From Symbiodinium natans (taxonomy: Eukaryota > Sar > Dinophyceae > Suessiales > Symbiodiniaceae): DNA of 64,000 nucleotides. The position numbers and the translations under genes are program-made. Positions 1 to 10,534 of this stretch are shown piece by piece. The stretch is from NCBI GenBank assembly GCA_905221605.1, contig CAJNDS010002529.1:203660-267659 (forward strand), written 5' to 3'. The notes under the pieces were generated by a model, which was given only the letters and a program-made list of their open reading frames with translations, was not told the origin of the DNA and did no database searches. Position 1 is the stretch's first letter; every line of letters starts with the position of its first letter.

Positions 1-823
1 GCCCTGCTGCAAGGCCTAAGCCCTCAAAACAATTAAGAAACCCGAGTCCCCGAATTAGCAACTAAGCCCCAATATTGCACCCTGAACCTGAGAACCGAGG
101 CTCTAGAAATCGAATGTTCGAATACGCTGTAGCAATGTGGAGGGTGTGCAGCAACGGACATAGGCTGCAGGAATGCCCAGGAGGGGGTTGTGGTGATCAG
201 GATATCGACGATTCGGCCTATATGTTATCATGGGTAAAACCTAAAGCAACCGTGCGTGGTCCTGCGCAACCCCTTGGGTGTTTAAAAGCTTGATCTTTGT
301 CGATCGCGAGCATTTGCAATTCCTGTCTGCAGCTGAAAACAATGATGCAACGTCAGGGCTTGCTTCGCTACTGTTGTTTTGATTTAGTCGCGCTCCCGTG
401 GGTTCCCATATCACTGGCTAGCTTTGCGCGCCACGCAGGTCATGTTGGAGGTCCTCGAACAACCCCACTGCACCGCTATGTCTTGAAGAGTGTTGGCAGT
501 GGTGACGCCAAGCCGAAATGGTTTGAGTTCCGGGGCCAGGTTCGTCTTCCATTTGGGCAACCCTAAACCCTACAACCCCCAACCCGAAACCCCAAACCCT
601 GAACTCTCATGATAGTTGAAACACCGTTCTGCCCAACTGCCCCCCCCCCCCCCCCCCCCCTCTCCTTTGGATCCTGATCTACACATCCCAAACTTCAGCA
701 TTTAGGGTTTAGGGTTGAAGATTCAGGGGAAGGGTTTAGGTTTCTAATTGGAGCAAATTTTAAAGTACCCAAACCTAAATGAAGCGCTCGTGTTGGCCCC
801 TCCCCCCCAAGCCTCTCTCCAAG
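1..823 (+). other. Unassigned stretch 5' of the first gene
   Basis: Two short plus-strand frames (75-293 and 297-566) are open but match nothing I recognise. The end of the second (residues like KPKWFEFRGQVRLPFGQP) is protein-like and could be a 5' exon of the gene that follows. A run of 20 C lies at 641-660. A few TTTAGGG/CCCTAAA units occur at 565-600 and 700-740. No promoter is recognisable, as is usual in dinoflagellates, which lack a typical TATA box. Confidence 0.3.
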
Positions 824-3800
824 CCATAGCTTCCATGGATCTCACCTGCCCAATGCTGAGGATGCTTCTTTCAATGGGGCTCGAAAGATGCTGGAGGCTG
901 TCCGCCAGGAGTCGATAGTAAGGTATGTTGTACTAGTACTATTCTCGCTAGATCATCTGAAAGAGCGATGGCAACGATGTATCTAGTGTTGGTTAATGTA
1001 GCTAGTGATGCTGCAGGAGTTCCATGATCGTGGCCTGGAGATTGATGGTGCTGCAGGGGAACTCTTGGAGGGATCCGACAAGTGGAGCTCGAATCATCAG
1101 CGGAATATGATGCGCAGGTGTCGCAGATATGGGGCCCCTAGCCTAAATCAGGTTCCTCCCAGATCAGTATTGTTTCTACTCTCTGTTGTTGTGTCTCCAA
1201 CTCACCCAAGTATACATTCACAGTCGAATTCTATTCCAAGGTCCCGATGAAGGAATTTCCTATCCCGATGCGCAACTCCAATGACGAGATTGTACTTGAG
1301 CCCTGCCCCTAGCACCAGCTTTCAAGCCCTTTATGTTGAAATAGCAGATATATCTCCGAAATCGAATCCGAATCAAATTTGGGTTTAGGGTTTAGGGTTT
1401 AGGGTTTAGGGTTTAGGGTTTAGGGTTTAGGGTTTAAGTTTAGGGTTTAGGGTTTAGGGTTTAGGGTTTAGGGTTTAGGGTTTAGGGTTTAGAGTTTAGG
1501 GTTCAGCCAGGTCGATGCCCATGGTACTTCCGGATGCCCTGATTCCGTGGCTGGTTGAACGTGGCGCATTCCCTGTAGGTGAGGATGCTGAGGTGGAGGT
1601 TGCCGAATATTGGCAGCACATGTCCAACATGGGCATCCCTTTCAGGGGAGCAACCTCTCGACACATTCCATTGTGGCTATGGGGAGATGATGCCCAGTTC
1701 ACAGAGACCACTCAAGATAAGCTGGTCACCATAAGCTTTGGCCGTGTTTTGGAAACTGGCACGAATGCTCTGCTTGTCTGTTGGCCGATCTGTGTCTATC
1801 AGCATGTCCCTTTGGCGAAATGGTAGAGTCTGGCCAGGTATACGTCAGAGTCGATGTCAGTAGTTTGGGTTTTGTGTACCCTAAACCTTTAAATCCGAAA
1901 TCCCTATAAACCCGAAACCCAAACCCTAAACCCTATATATGTACACACTAAGGCAAAGGGTGCTGCTCCCCAAACATTGAACGCCTTCCTGGGGCATGTG
2001 CCTTGACCAGCACTCGACTCACGTTCAGATGTGGTACGATTGTTAGCAGCTTCGGGACAATAATGCAAGCTCAAGGTTGCGGACTCCCTGAACCGTCTCT
2101 TGCGAGACGGGGTGACTGTGAAATCCCCGGGCGGTGAACCCAAACGCATCTTTTGTGCTGTCACGCAGTACCAGGGCGATTGGAAATTTCAAAAGGACAC
2201 TTGGCCAAATATTACAACCCTGAAAACCCTAAACCCTCAACGTCCCTGCCTGCCGCGCCAGTGTTGGCCGTTTCTTCCAGGAGGGCTGCTGGGGGCTGTT
2301 TAAGGAAGAGGTCCAGGTTGGATCCCTTCCCCAAACAGCCCCCAGCAGCCCGTGCCCACAGCACCTCCGTCACGGTGGTAGATGTGTGTTTAGATCTATT
2401 CTTAAACTGGCCAGGGCGAGCCTCGATTATAGATTAGGGTTCAGGGTGTAGAGTAAAGGGTTATAGGTTTAGGTTTCAGGTTTAGGGCTTAGGGTGTAGG
2501 GTTTAGGGTTTAGAGTTTAAGTTTAGGGTTTAGGGCTTAGGGTTGAGGGTTGGGGGTTGAGGGTTAGGGTTTTGGTTTAGTGGCAGCGGGTTTGGGGCTT
2601 TTGGTTGAGCATGTTTTGATGAGGAATGGATGGGGCTGCGGACTGGGTGGAATTCCGGTGCAGCCTGTCACCATTGTGGCGTCACCCGAGAATGCTACGC
2701 ACAAGTACCATCGACCGTGCTTCCCCGGCGCGACCTCCAAGATTTCACTGCCAATGCTTGCCGCCCGTGGGATTGTCAACCATCTGCACTTCGTAGGGGG
2801 GGAGCTCTCGGCTTTGCTTTCTAGATATAGAATGTCGTCGAAGGTTCAATGTTGGAACGTATGGGTTATTGTGTTATATCTTTGGCCAACTTGGTTGCAT
2901 GCTATGGGGCCCTCTAGCACTTTGCAGGCCCACTGCTCCGAGTGGAGAACTTCGATCCCAGCTTGCTGAAGTGGTGCGCAATGCACGTCCTAAATCTTGG
3001 ATTGCTGCAGTTTATGGTGGGATCGGCGTTAAAGGTCTTGGTGGAGGCCGGGCAATGGCCGGGAGGCAAAGAGGAGGACAAGTTGAAGTCGGCATTCAAA
3101 GAGTTTCAGGCTTGGACAAAGCTGCACAAGATTCCGTACCTTAGCCTGCAGCACATAGGATCCATATATGTTGGGTTTAAGTCCTTTAAAGTTATGTTGA
3201 AATTGTGCTTCCCCAGGCACAGCCAACCGAACCTGTCTCTGGGTACAAGTTCGCTGGCGCCCGTTTTCAAATGCAAGGCTTACAATGCTACTTGGGTCCC
3301 CGAGCACATTCCCCTTCACTTAGTTGAATTGCTGCTAGTGGGCCTGGGGCTAGCTTGTGTGCACCAAGGGCCGTGTTGTCTTGGCATGGCTGTCTACTGC
3401 CCTCATCGACATCATCAACGAAGGGCATTTTGGACCCGATGATGACATGGTGCTCATTGCGAAAGCTCTGTGCCACACATGCATGCAGCCATACAAGGGT
3501 TTTCTGCACACATGTCTTGCAAGCAAGGCGGGTTTAGGGTTTAGGGTTTAGGGTTTAGGGTTTAGGGATTAGGGTTTAGGGTTTAGGGTTTAGGGTTTAG
3601 GGTTTAGGGTTTAGGCTGAGCGATGTTTTTTTCTCGGGGGATTTCACTAGTGTGGACCCGCGCTCCCAATCGTACCCCTTACCCTCGGAAAGTTCAAAGC
3701 TAGCATGGTGCACTATTAGCGATTTTTTCTCGGGGGATTTCACTAGTGTGGACCTGCACTCCCAATCATACCCCTTACCCTCGGAAAGTTCAAAGCTAGC

Positions 3801-4607
3801 ATGGTGCACTATTCCCTCCCAGGTGGCACCTCGCCGAGTGGTTCAATGTCAGCGAGAGATCTGGGCGATACCTGTCGCAAGAACAGGGGGAGCTGCTGGC
3901 CAGTTGCTGTGTTTCTTGGCCGGTGTTACTCCCTGGTTGTTGTTTGTGTTTGTGTGGCTTCAAGGCTACGGCTAAGCTTAAGGCCCCTACTCCTGGACCC
4001 TAAACCCTAAACGATTTATAAAAATTGGGGTCTAGGGGGAATCGTCGTAGTACAAGAGTGGTGGACTTGCTGAGGATGAGTCTTTGCATGCCTACCTGAG
4101 CCTCGCTTCACGGGCCGCCGCACAAGAGAAAGTGCTGTGGCCACTTAAACCGAAAATCCATGTGCCTTGCTTTCTAATCGGAAAAGTTGTGGCCACCTGT
4201 GCGTGCTCGACTTTGTGATCATGATTGCTAGTATTTCCATTTACATCTCTCGCGATTTGTGCTTGTGTAATAAGGGCTGGCAAGAGCTCGCCTACTTTGC
4301 CGTGACGGAAAGAAACTGGCTTGAATATATGCTATGCTAAGTAAAACAAATCGCGCTTTGCTTAGACCTCTAAGGAATCAATCCACGGAAGTATCATTGC
4401 TTCCGGCAAGAAGACCATGTGGGCTCGTTGGTTCGTGCCTGATTCGCAATAGCTTTCATAGTTTTTTTAGGGGGGAGGGGGGGGGTGAAAAAATATATTG
4501 CGCAACTGGATGTCGAAGGAATTGCTGCCAAGTGCCACAAGAAGAGCATGCCCCGGACAACCCTGGCCAAAGCTTACCTCAACTTGGCCGCTGTTTTCAT
4601 GAATTAG
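824..4607 (+). CDS. Multi-exon protein of a large dinoflagellate family, putative DDE-like nuclease
   Basis: Exons read by eye: 824-917, 1017-1117, about 1211-1310, 1511-1814, 1953-1997, 2076-2195, 2610-2792, 2928-3147, 3217-3295, 3369-3538, 3823-3910, 4057-4180, 4375-4434, 4519-4607 (TAG stop). From 2610 on, all joins keep phase. Landmarks in order: PLWLWGDDAQ, GDWKFQK, CHHCGV, WCAMHVLNLG, FKCKAYNATW/GRVVLAWL, WPLKPKIH, NPRKYHCFRQEDHVG. The same order of motifs is found in the gene at 19715-21686, so the two are distant paralogs. I recognise this as a highly amplified dinoflagellate family of unknown function; GDD, MHxxxLG and the ED near the end resemble spaced acidic residues of DDE transposases (inference). 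Borders are GT-AG, GC-AG (1815, 3148) and GA-AG (4181). Unsolved: the 5' end, the junction between 2195 and 2610, and a frame shift near 1305 that may be an intron or a mutation. Confidence 0.78.
1381..1505 (+). repeat. TTTAGGG array in an intron
   Basis: About 17 near-perfect TTTAGGG units fill the intron before the exon at 1511. The intron ends GTTCAGCCAG, which looks like a diverged array end turned into an acceptor. Confidence 0.9.
2283..2351. repeat. 19-bp perfect hairpin in an intron
   Basis: The 19-bp arm at 2283-2301 is perfectly complementary to 2333-2351 across a 31-bp spacer. It lies in the unresolved intron between the exons at 2076 and 2610. No other copy was seen in the window. 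Confidence 0.8.
3532..3615 (+). repeat. TTTAGGG array that starts at a splice donor
   Basis: The array begins inside the exon end at 3531. With the donor taken as GG|GTTTAG at 3539, the exon joins in phase to 3823 and gives KAGLGWHLAEWF. The GC donor a few bases upstream does not keep phase. Confidence 0.75.
3620..3813 (+). repeat. Tandem duplication, two units of about 97 bp, intronic
   Basis: Two copies of a unit beginning GCGAT and ending at GTGCACTATT differ at only a few bases (for example CGCGCTCC versus TGCACTCC). They sit between the array at 3532 and the acceptor at 3821-3822. Confidence 0.9.
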
Positions 4608-4619
4608 TAGAAGGAGCCC

Positions 4620-4815
4620 TGTACAGCTATCTGAGATCCAACTTGCTGGCTCCTTTACTATCACCGCTCTGAAACGAGCATGACCAGTTACATCGAAGCC
4701 GAAACCCTGCAGCATGACCTGTAGGGGTGCAGTGTCTGTCGGGCGCACTTCGTTCGCCATGTCCACCAGCAGGAAAAGGCCCACGGAGAGCAGCGCATGG
4801 GCATGGTTTTGGGGG
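4620..4815 (-). CDS. Possible exon, minus strand, unidentified
   Basis: The minus-strand frame holds LFLLVDMANEVRPTDTAP and LQGFGFDVTGHARF, which is protein-like, and is followed by a GTGATAG donor candidate. It is tail-to-tail with the gene ending at 4607. The rest of the same open frame, at 4467-4607, overlaps the certain last exon of that gene and is a shadow. Confidence 0.3.
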
Positions 4816-5233
4816 TGATGCTTGTGGGGTGGAGTTTGGCTAAGGGTCTAGGTTTAGGCTTCCAGCCTTGAAACCCTAACCCTTCTAAGGCGTAGTCCTG
4901 CACCAAGGATTGATCAGGTTGTTATTGCGAGATTTCAGGTTTTGTTTCGGGCTCCCTTATATTCGGCGTGAACCTGATCTAAACCCATTTTTTCTCCAAT
5001 TCTCACTAGTACTCATTGGAGCCCACCATTCCAGCAGTTTTACAAAAACTCAGAATCGGCCAAGTGCCCAATATACAAGGTCTTTCGCGTTACTTTCCTG
5101 AGGCTGGCATCGGCCCCCCGGGTACTCAATTATCAGATACATGGACCCTCTGGGAAACCCTAAACCCTAACTCCTAAACCCTAAACCCCAAAACTTAACA
5201 AAAGCTTCCGCCATGCGCAGCCCAGCTACTCAT

Positions 5234-5290
5234 AGAAGATTGGGATCGGGTCGTCCACCTCAGGCACCACCAGGTTCACGTCTATCCCTA
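5234..5290 (-). CDS. Possible last exon, minus strand
   Basis: The minus frame reads DVNLVVPEVDDPIPIFYE and then a TAG stop. It is bordered on the right by a TTTAGGG array, which would be CCCTAAA in the sense of the exon, as for several GST exons. Product unknown. It may be the 3' end of a minus gene whose other exons lie to the right. Confidence 0.35.
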
Positions 5291-6156
5291 AGGGTTTAGG
5301 ATTTAGGGTTTAGGGTTTAAGGTTTAGGGTTTAGGGTGTAGGGTTTAAGGGTCCATGTACCATACTAATATATACTTGTGCCCAAGAGTCCCTACATAGG
5401 AGATGCTTAATTCCCGATTTAGGTACATGGACCTTAGGGTACGCGGCCACTTCTCTCAAATCTGGTCCCCTTTTGGGGGTCCTGATTCTGAGGCGGCCCC
5501 TTATTCAGGGTTTAGGGTTTAGGGTTTAGGGTTTGGGGTTTAGGGTTTAGGGTTTAGGGTTTAGGGATCCCTGCTATACCCCTTATATACCCTATAAAAC
5601 CCAAGGGCCAACACTTCAGAACCCCTTTTAAGGAGGCAAGGGACCATATTAAGGGACTGTGTAGCTACCCTAGACACCCTACACTAGGTTTCACGGGTAG
5701 TCCTCGAAAGGCCCCTTTTTGCTCCCCCTAGAAAGCTACCAATATGCTTCAACATCTTTCACGAATGTGTGGAACTAGGTAACCATAAGCAACTAGGAAC
5801 ATGTTCAGTAATAAAAGTTGGTATTTCCAAACAATCAATCCCTTCTATCTACCGCCATATACTAGAATCCTTTTTTAACCCCCCCCCAAAGTACTACAAT
5901 TTTCCCTCGCAACTGACCAAGTCTACCCTATGTCTTGACGGGGGCTCTGGTTAAGAAGCTAACTTGGGATGTTCCCCCTTAAACAAACAGTCCTTGATAG
6001 GGATTATAGAACCCCTACTCCCGATTATGATCCGGATTAAGGACTGCTGGTATAAGGGGGACCGGGGGCTCTTGTGAAGGAACCTTAAGCTAAGTAGCCA
6101 AAATAGGGCTCTCTACAGTCCATAGCGAAGTACCCTACGTATGGTCACCTAATACA

Positions 6157-6213
6157 AGTTCCTTCTCATCCGCTCGAGCCAGGTCTAGGAGTGGAATTGC
6201 TCTGCAGAGGCAG
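6157..6213 (-). CDS. Possible exon, minus strand
   Basis: After a CTCTGCAG acceptor candidate the minus frame reads AIPLLDLARADEKELVL and meets an AG|GTGACC donor candidate. The start resembles the N-terminal region of 2-oxoglutarate/Fe(II) dioxygenases (IPxxDL), but this is too short to assign. Confidence 0.3.
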
Positions 6214-7122
6214 GACCTTCTATGGTCCCTAAACCCTAAACCCTAAACCCTAAACCCTAAACCCTAAACCCTACACCCTAAACCCTAAACCCTGAACCCT
6301 AAACCCTAAACCCTATTGCTTAACCTTTGCACAAAACCTGGGTGTGATCAATCTTTGGCGATGCCTTGAAACCTATAAACCAACAGCCAATAGCCCAACA
6401 CAAGCACCATACGCCGGTGGGTTGGCCTTTAAACCCTTTCGAAAAACTCACTAAACCCTAAACCCTAAGCCCTAAACTCGAAGCCCTAAAACCCTACTAG
6501 GGTCCCGAACCTTCTTGGGGGTCCTTTTTTATCAGGGGGTCCTACTATTTGGGGGTCTATTCTCGGGGTCCCCTAGTATCCCTAAACCCTAAACCCTAAA
6601 CCCTAAACCCTAAACCCTAAACCCTAAACCCTCTATTTTCGCAAACCCCCAAATCATCCCAAAACCCAGTGCATCTCAGAGCGCGAGCTCCTGAAGCGAT
6701 GCCAGGGACGCCCGGACCTCTTTCCACTGGGGGGAGGGTTTAGGGTTTAGGGTTTAGGGTTTAGGGTTTAGGGTTTAGGGTTTAGGGTTTAGGGTTTGGG
6801 GTTTAGGGTTTAGGGTTTAGGGTTTAGGGTTTTGGGTCTTGGGTTTAGGGGTTTAGGGGTTAGGGTTTAGGGTTTAGGGTTCAGTGTTCAGGGTTTAGGG
6901 TTTGGAGGGGAAAAAGGGTGATCAACAACTAAAAATGATGCTGAAACCTTGCCGTGTGTAGGGCATTGAGGCTTATAGTGTTCATGAAGGTTCGGGGTTT
7001 ATCTCTCCGAAGATAAAGAGTTGTGAGCTGTTTGTTTGTGTTGTTTTGCGCGTTTAAACCCTAAACCCTAAACCCTAAACCCCAAACCCCAAACCCCAAA
7101 CCCTAAACCCTAAACCCTAAAC

Positions 7123-7250
7123 TTGCAGTTCTTGTTTGTTCAAGGGCGGGAGCCTGTGCCGGCAGAGGAGGCTGCGCTGGCGGTGCTTGGGAGGCTGCAA
7201 CGGCTTCCTTGCAGGGCCAGACTTTCCTGGGACTGGGATCCTATTGAAGG
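7123..7250. CDS. Coding-like patch between two arrays, strand unclear
   Basis: It lies between a CCCTAAA array on the left and a TTTAGGG array on the right. Plus frame: EPVPAEEAALAVLGRLQRL, with acceptor TTGTTCAAG|G and donor GAAG|GTTTAGGG. Minus frame: CKEAVAASQAPPAQPPLPAQ, which would fit the P/Q-rich minus gene nearby. Both are plausible. Confidence 0.3.
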
Positions 7251-7350
7251 TTTAGGGTTTAGGGTTTAGGGTTTGGGGTTTAGGGTTTAAGGACCTACAG
7301 TTTAGTTGTAACTACCCCTTATGTAGTCAGTATGAGCCCATAGAACTGTA

Positions 7351-7541
7351 GGTACCTTGGGGACCAAATGAACCCTAAAATTGGTGTCATGTACCCTATA
7401 CTGCTACGTATAATTGCTATCCCTAAACCCTAAACCCTAAACCCTAAACCCTAAACCCTAAACCCTAAACCCTAAACCCTAAACCCTAAACCCTAAACCC
7501 TAAACCCTAAACCCTTTTAGGATTCACTTCGTCCCCAAGGA
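7351..7541. mobile_element. F5 inverted-repeat element with a CCCTAAA array inside
   Basis: The left end CCTTGGGGACCAAATGAACC and the right end TTCACTTCGTCCCCAAGG are near-perfect inverted repeats. About 12 CCCTAAA units at 7423-7513 separate the body from the right end. Related copies are at 37725-37896 and 54379-54657; a right half is at 60762-60812. Confidence 0.75.
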
Positions 7542-7647
7542 AAAGAGAGGTCCCAGGTTAGGACTCCCTAAGGCCTGCGGTTGAAGGAGCTCGGGGTTTA
7601 GGGTTTAGGGTTTAGGGTTTAGGGTTTAGGGTTTAGGGTTCCGGGTT

Positions 7648-7738
7648 TAGGGTGGCACGGAAGGCACCGAGGATGGGGAAACTCGCAGAACGTCCGCGGT
7701 TCGGGTGTGCAAGTGGGGGCGTAGGCTCGAAAATGCTC
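7648..7738 (-). CDS. Possible exon next to an F2 element
   Basis: The minus frame reads EHFRAYAPTCTPEPRTFCEF starting just after the CCTCCAAG end of the F2 element. Another frame is P-rich (EPTPPLAHPNRGRSASF). It may belong to the P/Q-rich gene. Confidence 0.3.
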
Positions 7739-7739
7739 T

Positions 7740-7892
7740 ACTTGGAGGGTCATGGTACTGACTAACCAAATAGTCATTGCACTTATAACTTATAACCCAA
7801 TTATCATCATATTATTGAGGAATTAAGACGCGTATAAGTGGGTGATAAGTGCAGCTATTATTGGTTATTCAGTACCATGAACCTCCAAGTAA
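7740..7892. mobile_element. F2 inverted-repeat element
   Basis: Ends are TACTTGGAGGGTCATGGTAC and GTACCATGAACCTCCAAGTA. F2 copies: here, 34101-34251, 40101-40241, 41711-41818 (left end lost), 47475-47614; fragments at about 12015-12080 and 14868-15010. The TA at each end could be a TA target duplication. Non-coding and foldback-like, MITE type. Confidence 0.85.
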
Positions 7893-7981
7893 GAAACATT
7901 AGGCGGTTTGGCGATGTTCATGAGGGTGCGAGCCATTGGCAGCAAGCTGTCCGTCCACCCAACAAGTGGGTTGTCGAATGT

Positions 7982-8660
7982 TCAGGACGAAGTGTGTTGT
8001 TGGGGTTCAAAGGCCTGCTGGGCAGCGCGCGCGGCGGGCCGCGGCGAGGCGGGTTCAAGCGCTGCAGGCTGCTGCATTAGCACGAACTCCGGTGGCGGTG
8101 GGGGTCCTGCTGCTGTTGCGGTGGGCTGTGGCACATGCTGATGTTGCTGACAGGCCTGCTGTGTAGCTCGCGCGGAGGGCTGCGGCGCATAGTCCTGGGA
8201 ATGTTGTTGCGTGGCATGTTGTTGTGGTGCAAAGGCCTCGGGTGGTGGTGGTGGTCCTTCTGCTGTTGCAGTGTGCTGTGGCACATGCTGATGTGGCTGA
8301 AAGGCCTGCTGTGTAGCTCCCGCGGAGGGCTGCGGCGCATAGTCCTGGGAATGTTGTTGCGTGGCATGTTGTTGTGGTTCGGGTGGTGGTGGTAGTCCTG
8401 CTGCTGTTGCAGTGTGCTGTGGCACATGCTGATGTGGCTGAAAGGCCTGCTGTGTAGCTCCTGCGGAGGGCTGCGGCGCATAGTCCTGGGAATGTTGTTG
8501 CGTGGCATGTTGTTGTGGTTCGGGTGGTGGTGGTGGTCCTGCTGCTGTTGCGGTGGGCTGTGGCACATGCTGATGTGGCTGAAAGGCCTGCTGTGTAGCT
8601 CCCGCGGAGGGCTGCGGCGCATAGTCCTGGGCATGTTGTTGCGGTTCAAGGGCTTGAGTG
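7982..8660 (-). CDS. Pro/Gln/His-rich tandem-repeat coding region
   Basis: The minus frame is open from about 8660 to a TGA at 7982-7984 and consists of about four copies of a 47-residue (141-bp) unit with blocks such as GPPPPPEPQQHATQQHSQDY and APQPSAGATQQAF. An in-frame stop just upstream of 8660 and several AG sites there suggest it begins as an exon after an acceptor. Low-complexity P/Q/H-rich repeats are usually disordered; no domain is visible. Other frames are open too because the 141-bp unit is divisible by three, so translation in this frame rests on composition. Possible 5' exons lie at 10156-10381. Confidence 0.5.
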
Positions 8661-8699
8661 GTCTTAGTTTAACTGTTTTTAGCTGCAAGCTGCAGACTG

Positions 8700-9110
8700 A
8701 CTCAGCTAGAAAGCTGCCATAGCATGCCAAATCACTCTTGTCATGTAACTTTTGGGCTTGCATGTGTTGCAAGTACTGCGAGGGGCCAAAGCTCCCACAT
8801 GCCCCTAAACTCAAGGCCTAGGCCGCCCCCCTACAGTTGGAGGGCGGCGCCTAAGCCCCTCGGTCGTTCGCTTGCCTCCCACAGCTCGGAGGTCGGTAGC
8901 ACCCACGATGGGCCCGGTGCCGGAGCACGTTCTTTTCGGGACGAGTGCTGGTCCCTAAAGTCATTGCCACCCTCAGCCTCCCTGGGCACCCCGGCCCTCT
9001 GCCCAGCCCTCTTGGACCTGGCCCTCTGAACCTGCATTTCGAACCAGGCTGGCGAGAAGCGTGACGGAATGAAAACGTTTTATGGAAAGTAAGCATGGCT
9101 TGAGTTTTAG
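8700..9110. other. GC-rich stretch open on both strands
   Basis: Plus frame after a CCTCCCACAG acceptor: SEVGSTHDGPGAGARSF and on to a TGA at about 9029. Minus frame after GAAATGCAG: VQRARSKRAGQRAGVPREA and KERAPAPGPSWVLPTSELWE. One is a shadow of the other; I cannot decide which. Confidence 0.3.
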
Positions 9111-9139
9111 GCTTAGACCCTAAAAGGAATAGGCTTGGG

Positions 9140-9970
9140 TGGCTTTGCCGCCTCGGACGGCGTGGGGTGGGAGAAGAGTGCTAAATGGCCTTCCACAATC
9201 GGGCCAAAGCTGCTCTTCGAGCCTCACGAAGCTTGCGAGCTTGTTCCAAACCAAGCCAATTCTTCACAGCATCTACGCCATATCACAGCAAACCCTAAAC
9301 CCTAAACCCTGCTCCCCTGGCTTTCGGGGACATCAACTCTCTCGTTCGGGCCTTGGATGGCTTTCCATTTGAAATCTGCCCCTGCACGTGTTCCCGATGC
9401 GCGCCAACACCGAGAGTCACAAGAAGCCAATTCTCCAAAAGGGTTTAGGGTTTAGGGTTTAGAATTTTAGGGTCTAGGGTTTAGGGTTATAAGAGGGAAA
9501 CAAGGCAAACCGCAAGGAGAGTGAATAGAATTAAGAACATACGGAGCCAAGCCTGATCTTTTCCATGAAAAATGCAGGAGTTGGTTTCAAACTACAACAC
9601 ATGTTCCGAGGAGTGTTGAGGCAACCCTTTCCCACGAGACACTTCAAGTTCCAGATGCTGTTTTCCGCTAGTTTAACCCTAAATCCCTAAACCCTAAACC
9701 CTAAACCCGTTTTGAAGGTAAAGGTTTTGGCTGGTCTTGATTTGCAGGATTTGGGCCGCATTGACATCGATTTTCAACTCTGCTTCCCGCGAAACGAAGA
9801 GGCTTCTCGAGGCATCTCGCGGCAATGTCGAAAACAATCAGAAACAAAAAACGATTTCGTAGCAAAACTTGAGGGTTGGCGGAGAAAAAACGGCGGAAAG
9901 ATGCAAGAGCCTGAGCTGGAATCGAAAAGCCCTGCAGCAAACACAGGGAAAGCAGAGGTTCGCCAAGAAC
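9140..9970. other. Cluster of four coding-like patches between arrays, strand unresolved
   Basis: Patches at 9140-9285, 9310-9440, 9578-9665 and 9750-9970 are separated by short arrays. Plus readings: GWEKSAKWPSTIGPKLLFEP; PLAFGDINSLVRALDGFPFE; FKLQHMFRGVLRQPFPTRHF; after ATTTGCAG, DLGRIDIDFQLCFPRNEEAS, ending at CTTAGG|GTTTAG. Minus readings are also open, notably DAVKNWLGLEQARKLREARR in the first. They are probably exons of one gene, product unknown. Confidence 0.4.
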
Positions 9971-10155
9971 TTAGGGTTTAGGGTTTAGGGTTTAGGGGAG
10001 TTGGAGTTAGCAGGTATGCTAGACAGCGAGGTTTGGAAGCTAAGAGCACGCATCACCCATGCTCTCGGGGGGGCAGGGTTTCCAGCCCTAAACCCTAAAC
10101 CCTAAACCCGAACCCTAAACTCTGAAACCTAAACCCCAAACCCTAACAAAAACAC

Positions 10156-10381
10156 CAGAAGGCCTGCCGTGCAGCGTGCGCGGTGGGCTGCGCTTGTGGT
10201 GCTGCCGTGGGCTCCTTCGGTACGGCTGGCTGCGGAAGGGTTTAGCGGGTGTAGGGTGTAGGGTTTAGGGTTTAGGCTTTAGGGTTTAGGGTTTAGGGAA
10301 AGCCTGAGGCTGCGGTGGCATGAAGGGCTGCGGCGCGCACCAAGACGAGGTCCGCTGAGCCTCAGCGAAACTGCTTCTCAT
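10156..10381 (-). CDS. Possible first two exons of a P/Q-rich gene
   Basis: Exon 1 (10304-10381) starts ATG and reads MRSSFAEAQRTSSW, then CAPQPFMPPQPQ. Exon 2 (10156-10229) reads PAVPKEPTAAPQAQPTAHAA. They join in phase with a GC donor (CTCAG|GC) and a CCGCAG acceptor. The intron between them is a telomere-like array (10237-10300). The composition resembles the repeat unit at 7982-8660, so they may be one gene, but the exons between are not solved. Confidence 0.4.
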
Positions 10382-10534
10382 AGCCCGGGGCTCGGCTTAA
10401 GACCCTAAACCCTAAACCCTAAACCCTAAGCCCTAAACCCTAAACCCGAAACCCCAATCCCTAACCCTAAACCCTAAACCCTAAACCCTAAACCCTAAAC
10501 CCCAAAACCCCAAAACCCCATAACCCTAAACCCA
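10382..10534 (-). repeat. CCCTAAA array with variant units
   Basis: A mostly continuous C-strand array at about 10400-10534 with CCCAAAA and CCCGAAA variants, upstream of the putative ATG at 10381. Confidence 0.85.

Larger units (their letters stand above)
4816..7122. other. Repeat mosaic without a clear gene
   Basis: Contents: array patches at 5282-5345, 5508-5567, 6228-6316, 6583-6632, 6739-6900 and 7053-7121; an F6 element at 5349-5437 with TCCATGTACC/GGTACATGGA ends; a partial F3 element at about 5575-5700; a diverged F1 element at 5966-6066; a short open frame at 4910-5101 with no recognisable product. Two small minus-strand patches are annotated separately. A GC-rich patch at 6685-6737 is open on both strands (plus frame SERELLKRCQGRPDLFPLG) and could be an exon. 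Confidence 0.6.

Noticed and set aside
4467-4610. Minus frame over the end of the first gene
   Set aside because: It lies antisense to the last exon (4519-4607), which reads IAAKCHKKSMPRTTLAKAYL in phase with the exons before it.
8135-8722. Trp/Leu-rich plus ORFs in the 141-bp repeat
   Set aside because: The repeat unit is divisible by three, so all frames stay open; the WWWWS and LLCSS pattern is less protein-like than the P/Q/H-rich minus frame.
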